Shown here: positions 49,880 through 59,112 of the stretch, in pieces | Layout of the letters: each line of letters begins with the position of its first letter | Position numbering within the stretch: the stretch's first letter is position 1 | Origin: Actinobacteria bacterium OV450 | GTDB taxonomy: Bacteria; Actinomycetota; Actinomycetes; Streptomycetales; Streptomycetaceae | DNA length: 62,590 nt | Reading direction: 5' to 3' | NCBI GenBank assembly: GCA_001298555.1 | Contig: LJCW01000264.1 | Location: 1-62,590 of the forward strand | Notes under the pieces: model-generated | Databases searched by the model: none | The model's input: only the letters and a program-made list of their open reading frames with translations | Told to the model about the DNA's origin: nothing | Position numbers and translations under genes: made by a program

Positions 49880-50653
49880 TCAGGCGGCCGGGTACCAGAC
49901 CGTGCCGGAGCCGCCGTGGTCGGTGAGGGTCGTGTCGATGATGTTGCCCTCCTGGAAGTAGCGGGGGTGCTGCTGCAGGAAACCGGGGAAGGAGTCCAGG
50001 GACGTCGCGTCACAGACTCCATCGGTCCGGATGCAGAAGCGCCTGACCGGGACGCCGGGGAACTCCTCCGGCCCGGTGCCGGGGGAATAGGCCACGAACG
50101 GGACGAGGACCCCCTGCGGAACCAGGTGCCAGAAGCCGGTGCCGGGCTGCATCGGGTCGGAGTAGAGCATCCCGTCGACCTGCGAACGGGGCACCTCGGT
50201 GCCGTTGTCGGCGATCGTGCGGAGCAACAGGTCGCCGACCCAGGCCCCCTGGGAGTAGCCGGTGATCGTGAAGTGCGCCGTCGGGTCGGCCCGGTAGGTG
50301 CTCTCCAGCGCCGCCTTGGCGTTCCAGTAGCCCTGGTTCACGCTGTCACCGAAGCTCGGCGCGAACGGGGCCGGCATCTCGTTGTGGCTCCCGACGAACA
50401 GACCGCCGCTGGCTGCGTAACAGACCGGAACGGCGATGCCGCCCTTCAGATGCCGGTTCACGGCCGCGAAGCTCGTGGTGCAGTCGGGCGCTTCCGCCGC
50501 GGCTCCGGTGCCGCCGATCTCGATGTAGTAGTGGTTCACCGGGTCGGCGTGTGCGGCCGGCGGTACGACGGCCGCGCCGGCGAACACCAAGGCCGTGGAC
50601 GCGAGGACGGACTTGAGGCGACGGGCGAACCTGCCGGGCTTCCTGGTGGACAT
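49880..50653 (-). CDS. Secreted PE-PPE/cutinase-like serine esterase
   Basis: A 257-residue exported alpha/beta hydrolase. Signal peptide ends near PPAAHA (residue 36). The start of the fold is YYIEIGGTGAA, the nucleophile elbow is TGYSQGAWVG, and Asp/His candidates lie in DPMQPG and NIIDTTLTDHGG. The pattern is that of the PE-PPE C-terminal domain, a cutinase relative known from mycobacterial PE/PPE proteins, here as a free-standing enzyme. ATG 50653 behind GGGAG. Likely substrate: esters of lipids or polymers. Confidence 0.85.
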   Translation of the reverse strand: MSTRKPGRFARRLKSVLASTALVFAGAAVVPPAAHADPVNHYYIEIGGTGAAAEAPDCTTSFAAVNRHLKGGIAVPVCYAASGGLFVGSHNEMPAPFAPSFGDSVNQGYWNAKAALESTYRADPTAHFTITGYSQGAWVGDLLLRTIADNGTEVPRSQVDGMLYSDPMQPGTGFWHLVPQGVLVPFVAYSPGTGPEEFPGVPVRRFCIRTDGVCDATSLDSFPGFLQQHPRYFQEGNIIDTTLTDHGGSGTVWYPAA

Positions 50654-50745
50654 ACCGGTCAACTCCCTTGGTCGGATGAGCGCCGCGCCAGTGCGGCGGC
50701 CGGCACTCATCGTGTGGTTCGCGCTGGTCAGCGCACCATGCCAGG

Positions 50746-50780
50746 GACCGGCCATATGTGGCCGGTCGCCCGGGTACAGT
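50746..50780 (+). promoter_or_regulatory. 22-bp palindrome and -10 element before the XRE-NACHT gene
   Basis: GACCGGCCA (50746-50754) and TGGCCGGTC (50759-50767) flank TATG. TACAGT at 50775-50780 is a plausible -10, with GTACAG repeated 11 bases later. The palindrome would cover the -35 area, so it is a good candidate site for autoregulation by the XRE domain of the gene product. Confidence 0.5.
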
Positions 50781-50850
50781 GCTTGTACAGGGAAACGACA
50801 GGAACGGCGACGCAGACGGCAGGACCGCGGCCGGGGCGAAGGGCGTCCAA

Positions 50851-53307
50851 GTGACCAACCAGTTCGGCGTGTTGCTGCGCGGGTTACGGCTCGAAGCGGG
50901 GATGACGCAGGAGCAGTTGGCCGAGCGGGCCCGGCTGGGAGTACGGACCATTCACCGGATGGAGACCGGCAAACCCACCGACGCCCGCATGGGAACCGTG
51001 AAACAGGTCGCGCACGCCCTGGCCGACGCGTTGCGGCGCGACCGCGACGAGGTCTGGGCGGAGCTGCTCGCGGCCCACCGCGGCACCGGCGGCGGGGAAC
51101 CCCCCGCGGAGCGTGCACACTTACCCGGACGGCCCGAGCACATCGACTGGCCCGGGCCGCCCTTGCCGCCCGAGCCGCCCGAGCCGTCCGGGCCGCCCGA
51201 ACCCTCCGAGCCGTCCGGCAGGCTGCCACCCGCCCGTGGAGCCCTGACCGAGGTCGCCGAGTCGCTGGCCCTCGACGTGTACAGCCGCTGCATCCGCGAG
51301 GAGGAACAGCGCCGGATCCACGATCCGTTCCCGCTGCCCGTCCGGTGGCGTCCGGCTCCCGAGGACCTGCTGGACCACCGGGACGACGTCCGCGGCACTC
51401 CCCCGGGGTCCGTCTGCGCCTCGCCGTCCCTGGACGGCACCCTCGCCGACATCGCGGACGTCTACCGGCGCATCCGGTCCGGGCGCCTGGTCGTGCTCGG
51501 CCGGGCCGGCTCCGGCAAGACCGTACTCATCCTGCGGTTCGTCGTGGACTTCCTCGGCAAGCGCGCCGACGGCGAGCCCGTGCCGGTGGTCTTCAGCATC
51601 GGCTCGTGGGACCCGACCGCCACCGCGCTGCGCGACTGGCTGATCGGCCGCCTGCTGCGCGACCACCCGAACCTCGGCGCCCCCGCACCCGGCGGCTCGT
51701 CCCTGGCCGCCGCCCTGGTGGACTCCGGGTGGATCCTGCCGGTGCTCGACGGGTTCGACGAGATCGCCACCGGTCTCCTCGGCCTCGCCCTGCGGGAACT
51801 CAACGCGAGCTCCCTGCCGCTCCTGCTGACCAGCCGGACCGAGCAGTTCGCCGACGCCGTCGCCTCCGAGGTGCTCCGCAGGACGGCCGGCATAGAACTC
51901 GTGGACCTCAGCACCGAGGACCTGGTCCACTACCTGCCCCGCACCGCCCGCCCCACCGCTCCCGCCGACCCCGACGGGCGGGCCCCCACCGCCTGGGATC
52001 CGGTGCTGGACCGGCTGCGCACCGAGCCCGACCGCCCGGCAGCCGCCCGCCTCGCCGCCGTGCTGAGCACCCCGCTGATGGTCCTGCTCGCCCGTACCGT
52101 CTACAGCGACTCCCCGGCGCAGGACCCGGCGCAGCTGCTGGACGCCGTGCGCTTCCCCACCGCGGAGTCCATCGAGGAGCACCTGCTCGCCGGCTTCGTG
52201 CCGACCGTCTACCGGCGCCGCCCCCCGGCCGCGGCCGGTGCCCGCAGGCGGCTCCGGCCGGCCCGTTCCTGGGATCCGCACCGCGCCCGGCGCTACCTGG
52301 GCTACCTCGCCCGGCACTTGGACCGGCCCGGCCGGTGCGAGCGCCAGGACCTGGCGTGGTGGCAGCTGCGCGATTCCCTGCCGCTGTCCGCGCGCGTCCT
52401 GGCCGTCGTCCTCGCCTGTTCCCTGGTCACCGCCCTCGCCGACTGGCTGGTCTTCCCGGCCAGGAACCTGGCCGCCGGGCGCAGCGCCACCTTCGCGCTC
52501 GGTACGGGCCTGCTCGACGCACTGCTGTTCGGCCCGGCGGTCGGGCTCGCCTTCGGACTGGTCCACGGGCTCATGTCGGTGTTCCGGATCCGGGTGTTCG
52601 AACCGTCCCGCGTCAGGATGCGGCTGGCAGGGCGCGGCCGGCGGGCCGTGGGCCGGTCCGCCCGCAGATGCGCGGCCCTGTGCTCGGCCGGGCTGCTGGG
52701 CGGGTTCGTGACGGGGGTCGGCTGCGGGCTCGCCTTCACCGCGGGACGGCAGCTGACGGGTGGCAGGACGGCACTGAACTCGCTGGTCATCGAGGTGACG
52801 CTCGCCAACTCGCTCGCGTACGGGCTGACGTTCGCCCTTGCCGGAGGCCTGGTGCTCGGGCTGGCCGCCGCGCTGGAGACGCCGATCGACGTCGGCTCCG
52901 CGGCCACCCCGACGGACCTGCTGGCGATCAACCGCAGCATCGTGGTGCGCCAGGCCCTGTTCCTCGTACCCGTGCTGACCCTGGTGATCGCCTTCGGCGG
53001 CCGGCTGGTCACCGGACTCCTCCAGGGGGTCGTCGGCCCCCTCGTCTGGCCGATGGCCGACGGGCTCGCGGTCGGCGCCGTCGGCGGTCTGGCCGGAGCG
53101 CTCTCGTACGCCCTGGCGTTCACCGCCTGGGGCCAGTGGGTGCTGCTCAGCCGGATCTGGCTGCCGCTGACGGGCCGCCTGCCCTGGGCGACGGCCGCCT
53201 TCCTCGACGACGCCTACCGGCGCGGCGTCCTGCGCCAGGTGGGGGCCGTCTACCAGTTCCGCCACGCCCGGCTCCAGCGCCATCTGCGCGGCCGGCTCGC
53301 GGGCTGA
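50851..53307 (+). CDS. XRE-NACHT NTPase with C-terminal membrane domain
   Basis: An 818-residue STAND-type NTPase with three parts. Residues 1-75: XRE helix-turn-helix (LLRGLRLEAGMTQEQLAERA). A Pro/Glu-rich hinge (PPEPPEPSGPPEPSEPSG) follows. Residues about 200-420: NACHT domain with Walker A LGRAGSGKT, Walker B LPVLDGFDE and the LLLTSR sensor. Residues about 515-790: six to eight hydrophobic helices, ending in a charged tail FRHARLQRHLRGRL. GTG 50851 is the start (AAGGG 9 bases ahead); an upstream open stretch from 50758 contains the -10. NACHT proteins act as signal-driven switches, several in anti-phage defence; here a DNA-binding head and a membrane tail suggest a membrane-tethered regulator or sensor. 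Confidence 0.85.
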   Translation: MTNQFGVLLRGLRLEAGMTQEQLAERARLGVRTIHRMETGKPTDARMGTVKQVAHALADALRRDRDEVWAELLAAHRGTGGGEPPAERAHLPGRPEHIDWPGPPLPPEPPEPSGPPEPSEPSGRLPPARGALTEVAESLALDVYSRCIREEEQRRIHDPFPLPVRWRPAPEDLLDHRDDVRGTPPGSVCASPSLDGTLADIADVYRRIRSGRLVVLGRAGSGKTVLILRFVVDFLGKRADGEPVPVVFSIGSWDPTATALRDWLIGRLLRDHPNLGAPAPGGSSLAAALVDSGWILPVLDGFDEIATGLLGLALRELNASSLPLLLTSRTEQFADAVASEVLRRTAGIELVDLSTEDLVHYLPRTARPTAPADPDGRAPTAWDPVLDRLRTEPDRPAAARLAAVLSTPLMVLLARTVYSDSPAQDPAQLLDAVRFPTAESIEEHLLAGFVPTVYRRRPPAAAGARRRLRPARSWDPHRARRYLGYLARHLDRPGRCERQDLAWWQLRDSLPLSARVLAVVLACSLVTALADWLVFPARNLAAGRSATFALGTGLLDALLFGPAVGLAFGLVHGLMSVFRIRVFEPSRVRMRLAGRGRRAVGRSARRCAALCSAGLLGGFVTGVGCGLAFTAGRQLTGGRTALNSLVIEVTLANSLAYGLTFALAGGLVLGLAAALETPIDVGSAATPTDLLAINRSIVVRQALFLVPVLTLVIAFGGRLVTGLLQGVVGPLVWPMADGLAVGAVGGLAGALSYALAFTAWGQWVLLSRIWLPLTGRLPWATAAFLDDAYRRGVLRQVGAVYQFRHARLQRHLRGRLAG

Positions 53308-53373
53308 CCCCGTTCGGCGGTACGCCGACGGCCGCGGATTGCGGCGGGTCACCGGGTGGGGAAGATTGATCGC

Positions 53374-54972
53374 GTGGCGGACGCCGAGGTCGCGGTACTG
53401 ATCGTCGGCGGTGGGCCGGTCGGGCTCACCGCCCGCGCCCTGCTGGAACGCTGGGGCGTGCCGACGCTGCTGGTCGAGAAGCACCGCGGGCTGTCGCCGT
53501 TCCCCCGGTCCCGGCTGGTCAACGTGCGCTCGATGGAGATCTTCCGCCAGTTGGGGGCGGCCGACGAGATCTCGGCCGCCGCGTTCGCACCCGAGTACGG
53601 CCGGGTCCGCTTCCGCGACACCCTGTACGACGACGACTTCGCGACGGCTGCGATGGTCGGGGTCCACGCGCCGGTGCCGGAAAGCCCCGTGAGCGGCGTG
53701 GTCACCTCGCAGGACCGGCTGGAGCCCGTCCTGCTCGCCGCCGCGGACGCACCCGTGCGGTTCGGGGCCGAGCTCGTCGCCCTGGCCGAGGCGCCCGAGA
53801 GCGTCATGGCCGAGGTCGTCGACCGCCGCAGCGGTGGGCGCACCCGCGTCCGGGCCCGCTACGTGGTCGCCGCCGACGGGGCGCATTCCACCGTCCGGCG
53901 GCGGCTGGGCATCGACACCACCGGTCCGGGCTCGATGGGCGATTTCACGACCGTCGTGTTCGACGCGGACCTGCGGCGCTGGAGCGCGGAGCAGCCCGCC
54001 GGCGTCTACTTCACCGCGCACGGATCGTTCGGCCCGGTCCACCCGGAAGGCGGCTGGGTCTGGTTCGGTCCCACGCCGGGGGACGCCGCGCGCACCGACT
54101 GGTCCGGCCTGGTCTCGCGCGCCCTCGGCCCCGGAGCCGACGTACGGGCCGACGTCGTGCGGGTGCAGCACTGGGCGATGAACGCCTTCGTCGCCGAGCG
54201 CTTCCGGCACGGCCGGGTGCTGCTGGCCGGCGACGCCGCGCACGCGGTCCCCCCGATCGGCGGCCTGGGCATGAACGCGGGCATCGCCGACGTGCACAAC
54301 CTCTGCTGGAAGCTGGCGGGCGTCCTGCGCGGGTGGGCCGCCCCGGTCCTGCTGGAGACGTACGCGACGGAACGGGAACCCGTCGCGCACCGGACCCTGC
54401 GGCAGGCGGTCGCCAACGCGCGGCTCATGGCCGAGGTGCTGGAGCGGCGCCGCGACCAGCTCCGGACCGGCGCACCGACCCGGTCCCGGGTCGAACTTCC
54501 GTGGTCGGAGCGGTACTTCGCGCAACTCGGTCTCGTGCTCGGCGTTGCCTACCGATCCGCCGCCGTCCTCTGCGCGGACGGCTCCCAGCCCGAACCGCCC
54601 GAGCCGCCCGAGCCGCCCGAGGCATCCGAACCGTCCGAGGGGGGCACGGAGTACGTGCCCACCGCGGAGCCGGGCCACCGCATGCCGCACCTGCGGCTGG
54701 CCGACGGCCGTTCCACGCTCGACGCGTTCGGCGAATGGTTCACCCTGCTCACCCCGGACCCCGCCCACTGGGCACGGCAGAGCGCCGCGCCGTGGCCCGT
54801 GCGCACCGAGCCCCTGCCCGGGGAGCACGCCGGGTTCTGCGGCCTCGGCCCCCGCGGCGCACTCCTGGTCCGGCCCGACGGACACGTCGGCGCCCGCTGG
54901 CCCGACCGGTCCCCCGGTGACACCGCCCTGCACCACGCCGTCACCGTCACCACCGGCACGGAGCCCTCATGA
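53374..54972 (+). CDS. FAD-dependent aromatic monooxygenase
   Basis: A 532-residue flavoprotein monooxygenase of the PheA/TetX type. FAD motifs: LIVGGGPVGLTARALLERWG, VVAADGAHSTVRRRLG and LAGDAAHAVPPIGGLGMNAG. After residue 405 comes a Pro/Glu-rich linker (PEPPEPPEPPEASEPSE), much like the hinge in the preceding NACHT protein, then a thioredoxin-like C-terminal domain usual for this group. GTG 53374 has GGGGAAG 9 bases ahead and is preferred over GTG 53356. It lies 66 bases after the NACHT gene and 73 bases before a small leader ORF of the polymerase gene; a functional link to either is not proven. Confidence 0.88.
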   Translation: MADAEVAVLIVGGGPVGLTARALLERWGVPTLLVEKHRGLSPFPRSRLVNVRSMEIFRQLGAADEISAAAFAPEYGRVRFRDTLYDDDFATAAMVGVHAPVPESPVSGVVTSQDRLEPVLLAAADAPVRFGAELVALAEAPESVMAEVVDRRSGGRTRVRARYVVAADGAHSTVRRRLGIDTTGPGSMGDFTTVVFDADLRRWSAEQPAGVYFTAHGSFGPVHPEGGWVWFGPTPGDAARTDWSGLVSRALGPGADVRADVVRVQHWAMNAFVAERFRHGRVLLAGDAAHAVPPIGGLGMNAGIADVHNLCWKLAGVLRGWAAPVLLETYATEREPVAHRTLRQAVANARLMAEVLERRRDQLRTGAPTRSRVELPWSERYFAQLGLVLGVAYRSAAVLCADGSQPEPPEPPEPPEASEPSEGGTEYVPTAEPGHRMPHLRLADGRSTLDAFGEWFTLLTPDPAHWARQSAAPWPVRTEPLPGEHAGFCGLGPRGALLVRPDGHVGARWPDRSPGDTALHHAVTVTTGTEPS

Positions 54973-55044
54973 TCCCGGGCGGCGTCCGGGTTCGGCGGGT
55001 CCGGCCGCCACCGGTGCTTATGCGCCACGGGGGAAGGATTCAGC

Positions 55045-55182
55045 ATGAAAATTCTTGATGCCGCACTAGACTGGCAGGTTGTTCGACGCTGGACCGGAAC
55101 GACCCGGGCGGACCCGGGCTCCCCCGGCGACGCGGCCGTATCCCGGGAGCGAGACGCGAGGGCAGATGACAGCCACACCTGA
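55045..55182 (+). CDS. Possible leader ORF overlapping the polymerase start
   Basis: A 45-codon frame from ATG 55045 with a good ribosome site (GGAAGG, 7 bases ahead) that runs past the polymerase ATG at 55166 and stops at 55180-55182 in another frame. It starts MKILDAALDWQVVRRW; the first 14 codons are AT-rich. If translated, ribosomes finishing it end 14 bases inside the next gene and could reinitiate or block it. It could also just be promoter DNA that happens to be open. Confidence 0.3.
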   Translation: MKILDAALDWQVVRRWTGTTRADPGSPGDAAVSRERDARADDSHT

Positions 55183-58100
55183 GGGTGGTGACCTCACCCT
55201 GCTCGACGAGGAGGACGTACACGAGGAGTCCGGGAAGTCCGCCCGGTTCTCCGCGGGGCCCGCTGCCCCGACGCGTACCCTCGTCGACGTCTTCGAGACG
55301 TCCGTGCGGATGTTCCCCGACGAGCTCGCCCTGGACGACGGCGCCGCCCGGCTGACCTATCGCGCCCTGGCCGCCGAGGTCGAACGCCGCAGGCGCGCCC
55401 TGGAGGCCGCCGGGGTGGGCCTCGGCGACCGGGTCGGTGTCCGGGTGCCCTCCGGCACCAACGAGCTGTACGTGGCCATCCTCGCCGTACTCGCCGCGGG
55501 TGCGGCCTACGTGCCCGTCGACGCCGAGGACCCCGACGAGCGGGCCGAGCTGGTCTTCGGCGAGGCCGGCGTACGGGCTGTGCTGGGAGGCGGACAGCGC
55601 ATCGACGTCACCGCCCCGGTGGACGTGCCGGTGCCCGCCGTGCGGCCCGGCCCCGAGCACGACGCGTGGATCATCTTCACCTCCGGCTCCACGGGGAAGC
55701 CCAAGGGCGTCGCCGTCAGCCACCGCAGCGCCGCCGCGTTCGTCGACGCCGAGGCCGCGCTGTTCCTGGCCGAGGAGCCGATCGGCCCCGGCGACCGGGT
55801 GATGGCCGGGCTGTCCGTGGCCTTCGACGCCTCCTGCGAGGAGATGTGGCTGGCCTGGCGGTACGGCGCCTGCCTGGTGCCCGTCCCCCGCTCGCAGGTG
55901 CGCAGCGGCGCCGATCTCGGTCCCTGGCTGGTGGAGCAGGAGATCACCGTGGTCTCCACGGTTCCGACGCTGGCCGCGCTCTGGGAGCCGGAGACCCTCG
56001 ACGAGGTCCGGCTGCTGATCTTCGGCGGTGAGGCCTGCCCGCCCGAGCTGGCCCAGCGCCTGGTCACCGAGGGCCGCGAGGTCTGGAACACGTACGGCCC
56101 CACCGAGGCCACCGTCGTCGCCTGCGCCTCCCTGCTGACCGGCGAGGAGCCGATCCGGATCGGCCTGCCGCTGAACGGCTGGGAGCTGGCCGTGGTCGAC
56201 GAGTCCGGTGAGCCGGTGCCGATGGGCGGCAGCGGCCAGCTCGTGATCGGCGGCGTCGGTCTGGCCCGCTACCTCGACCCCGAGAAGGACGCCGAGAAGT
56301 ACGCCCCGCTGGAGTCGCTCGGCTGGGAGCGCGCGTACCGCAGCGGCGACCTCGTCCGCGCGGAACCCGAGGGGCTGGTGTTCCTCGGCCGCGGCGACGA
56401 GCAGATCAAGCTCGGCGGCCGCCGGATCGAGCTGGGCGAAGTCGACGCGGCGCTCCAGGCGCTCCCCGGCGTGGCCGGGGCGGCCGCGCCCGTCCGCACG
56501 GCGCGCAGCGGCAACCAGCTGCTCGTCGGCTACCTGGTCACGCAGGAGGGCTGGGACCACGCGTCGGCCGTCGAACGGCTGCGCGCCGAGCTCCCCGCGG
56601 CCCTCGTGCCGCTGCTCGCGCCGGTCGGCGAGCTGCCGACCCGCATCTCCGGCAAGGTCGACCGCGACGCGCTGCCGTGGCCGCTGCCCGAACTGGAGGC
56701 CACCGGCCCCACCGAACAGCTGTACGGCACCGAGGCCTGGCTCGCCGAACAGTGGAGCGAGGCCCTCGGCGTGGCCGTGACCAGCGCCGCCGACAATTTC
56801 TTCGCGATCGGCGGCAACAGCCTCGCCGCGGCGCAGCTCACCACGCGCCTGCGCACCCGCTACCCGAGGGCGGCCGTCCTCGACATCTACCAGCAGCCCA
56901 CCCTGCGCAAGCTGGCCCGACGCCTGGAGAAGTCCGTACGGGACGACGACGAGGCCCGGACCGTCGCGCCCGTGCCGCTGCGGGCCAACGCGGCACAGCT
57001 GCTCCTCCTGCTCCCGCTGTTCACCCTGGTCGGACTGCGCTGGACGGTGGCGCTGCTGGCCCTGGGCAACGCCCTGCAGTGGTTCGGGGCTTACCCGTGG
57101 GCTCCGACCGCCTCGTGGTGGGCGGTCGCCGCGGGCGCCGTGCTGCTCTTCAGCCCGCCGGGGCGCCTCGCGATCGCGGCCGGCGGTGCCCGCCTGCTGC
57201 TGCGCGGGGTGAAGGCGGGCCGCCACCCGCGGGGCGGAAGCGTGCACCTGCGGCTGTGGACCGCCGAACGGCTGGCCGAGTACGTCGGCGCGACCTCGCT
57301 CACCGGTTCCTGGCTGGAGCGGTACGCCCGGGCCCTGGGCGCCAAGGTCGGCCCCGACGTCGACCTGCACTCGCTGCCCCCGGTGACGGGCATGCTCAAG
57401 CTCGGCCGAGGCTGCGCCGTGGAGTCCGAAGTCGACCTCTGCGGGCACTGGCTGGACGGCGACCGGCTCGTCATCGGCCCGGTCAAGGTCGGCGCGGGCG
57501 CGGTCGTCGGCACGCGCAGCATGCTCTTCCCCGGTGCCCGGGTCGGCAAGCGTGCCGAGGTGGCACCGGGCTCCGCCGTGGCCGGGCAGGTCCCGACCGG
57601 CCAGCGCTGGGCCGGGGCGCCCGCCGTCAAACTCGGCAGGGCCAAGCACAACTGGCCCAGGGAACGCCCGCCGCGCGGACTTCCCTGGCGGGCCGCCTAC
57701 GGGGCGGCCGGCTTCGGCCTCACGGCGCTGCCCGTGCTCGCCACGCTGCCCGCCCTGCTGGTGGTGAGCCGGTTCGTGCCCGCCGGCGCGGGACTGGCGC
57801 AGGCGCTGCGCGGAGCCCTGTTCGCCGTGGTGCCCGGAGCGCTCGCGTACGGGTTCACGTACGCGCTGCTGCTGCTCGTCTCCGTACGCCTGCTCAGCCT
57901 CGGGCTGCGCACCGGAACCCATCCGACGCACAGCCGGACCGGCTGGCAGGCCTGGACGGTCACCCAGCTGATGGACCTGTCGCGGGAAACGCTGTTCCCG
58001 CTGTACGCCGGGCTGATCACGCCGGTGTGGCTGCGGTTGCTGGGCATGAAGATCGGCCGCGGTGCGGAGGTGTCCACCGTGCTCGCCCTGCCCAGTCTCA

Positions 58101-59074
58101 CGACGGTGGGCGAAGGCGCGTTCCTCGCCGACGACACCCTGACCGCGCCCTACGAACTGGGCGGCGGCTGGATGCGGATCGGCCACTCCGAGATCGGCCG
58201 CCGGGCGTTCCTCGGCAATTCCGGGATGACCGCACCGGGCCGTACGGTGCCGGACGGCGGGCTGGTCGGCGTGCTCTCGGCGACCCCGAAGAAGGCCAAG
58301 AAGGGCAGCTCGTACCTGGGTCTGCCGCCGGTGAGACTGCCCCGGTCCGCCGAGTCCGCCGACCAGAGCCGGACCTACGACCCGCCCGCGCGGCTGCTGT
58401 GGGCCCGGGGCCTGGTGGAGCTGTGCCGGCTCGTCCCGGTGTTCTCCTCGGCCGCGCTGGCCGTCCTGACCGTGGCGGCGCTCTGCGCGCTGGCCACGAG
58501 CAGCGGCGGTCCGGGGCTCTGGGGCACGGCGCTGCTGTCCGGCGCGGTGCTGCTCGCCGCCGGCGCGGCCGCGTGCCTGGTCTCGGTGGCCGCGAAGTGG
58601 CTGCTGGTCGGCCGGCACCGGGCGGGAGAGCACCCGCTGTGGAGCGGCTTCGTCTGGCGCAACGAGCTGGCCGACACGTTCGTCGAGGTCCTGGCCGTGC
58701 CGTGGCTGGCCGGATCCGTACCCGGTACGCCGCTGCTGACGTGGTGGCTGCGCGGGCTCGGGGCCAGGATCGGCCGCGGCGTGTGGTGCGAGAGTTACTG
58801 GCTGCCCGAGACGGACCTGGTGGTGCTGGGCGACGCGGTCAGCGTGAACCGCGGCTGCGTGTTGCAGACACACCTCTTCCACGACCGGATCTTGAGGACG
58901 GATACTGTGGTTCTCCGCGAGGGCGCCACCCTGGGCCCGGGCGGCATCGTCCTGCCCGGGAGTACCGTCGGATCCCACAGCACGCTGGGGCCCGCCTCTC
59001 TCGTGATGGCCGGGGAATCCGTCCCCGCCGACACCCGTTGGCTGGGCAACCCGATCGAGGCATGGCGGACCTGA
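55166..59074 (+). CDS. Pls/PosA-type amino-acid homopolymer synthetase (NRPS-like, membrane)
   Basis: A 1302-residue membrane enzyme with the layout of epsilon-poly-L-lysine synthetase (Pls, about 1320 residues). An adenylation domain comes first (IIFTSGSTGKPKGVAVSH, NTYGPTEATVVAC, YRSGDLVR, ISGKVDRDALP). A thiolation domain follows with the phosphopantetheine Ser in FFAIGGNSLAAAQL near residue 545. Then come about six membrane helices from residue 608 with three tandem hexapeptide-like catalytic domains between them. No thioesterase and no normal C domain. FDASCEEMW in the A domain puts a Glu where the pocket contacts the side chain, suiting a basic amino acid. ATG 55166 follows GAGGG. The enzyme likely makes a cationic homopolymer; the next gene encodes a peptidase. 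Confidence 0.93.
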   Translation: MTATPEGGDLTLLDEEDVHEESGKSARFSAGPAAPTRTLVDVFETSVRMFPDELALDDGAARLTYRALAAEVERRRRALEAAGVGLGDRVGVRVPSGTNELYVAILAVLAAGAAYVPVDAEDPDERAELVFGEAGVRAVLGGGQRIDVTAPVDVPVPAVRPGPEHDAWIIFTSGSTGKPKGVAVSHRSAAAFVDAEAALFLAEEPIGPGDRVMAGLSVAFDASCEEMWLAWRYGACLVPVPRSQVRSGADLGPWLVEQEITVVSTVPTLAALWEPETLDEVRLLIFGGEACPPELAQRLVTEGREVWNTYGPTEATVVACASLLTGEEPIRIGLPLNGWELAVVDESGEPVPMGGSGQLVIGGVGLARYLDPEKDAEKYAPLESLGWERAYRSGDLVRAEPEGLVFLGRGDEQIKLGGRRIELGEVDAALQALPGVAGAAAPVRTARSGNQLLVGYLVTQEGWDHASAVERLRAELPAALVPLLAPVGELPTRISGKVDRDALPWPLPELEATGPTEQLYGTEAWLAEQWSEALGVAVTSAADNFFAIGGNSLAAAQLTTRLRTRYPRAAVLDIYQQPTLRKLARRLEKSVRDDDEARTVAPVPLRANAAQLLLLLPLFTLVGLRWTVALLALGNALQWFGAYPWAPTASWWAVAAGAVLLFSPPGRLAIAAGGARLLLRGVKAGRHPRGGSVHLRLWTAERLAEYVGATSLTGSWLERYARALGAKVGPDVDLHSLPPVTGMLKLGRGCAVESEVDLCGHWLDGDRLVIGPVKVGAGAVVGTRSMLFPGARVGKRAEVAPGSAVAGQVPTGQRWAGAPAVKLGRAKHNWPRERPPRGLPWRAAYGAAGFGLTALPVLATLPALLVVSRFVPAGAGLAQALRGALFAVVPGALAYGFTYALLLLVSVRLLSLGLRTGTHPTHSRTGWQAWTVTQLMDLSRETLFPLYAGLITPVWLRLLGMKIGRGAEVSTVLALPSLTTVGEGAFLADDTLTAPYELGGGWMRIGHSEIGRRAFLGNSGMTAPGRTVPDGGLVGVLSATPKKAKKGSSYLGLPPVRLPRSAESADQSRTYDPPARLLWARGLVELCRLVPVFSSAALAVLTVAALCALATSSGGPGLWGTALLSGAVLLAAGAAACLVSVAAKWLLVGRHRAGEHPLWSGFVWRNELADTFVEVLAVPWLAGSVPGTPLLTWWLRGLGARIGRGVWCESYWLPETDLVVLGDAVSVNRGCVLQTHLFHDRILRTDTVVLREGATLGPGGIVLPGSTVGSHSTLGPASLVMAGESVPADTRWLGNPIEAWRT

Positions 59075-59112
59075 CAGGGCCCGAGCACAGCGCAGGGAGC
59101 GGAAGCGGCACT

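Noticed and set aside
50758..50850. Earlier GTG start for the XRE-NACHT gene
   Set aside because: The added 31 residues lie over the -10 candidate and are not protein-like; the HTH domain starts right after GTG 50851.
51121..54936. A 1271-codon open frame on the minus strand
   Set aside because: Low-complexity Gly/Arg/Pro composition, no motif; it is the mirror of the NACHT and FAD-monooxygenase genes.
55040..58978. A 1312-codon open frame on the minus strand
   Set aside because: Mirror of the polymerase gene; no recognisable domain and no start site.
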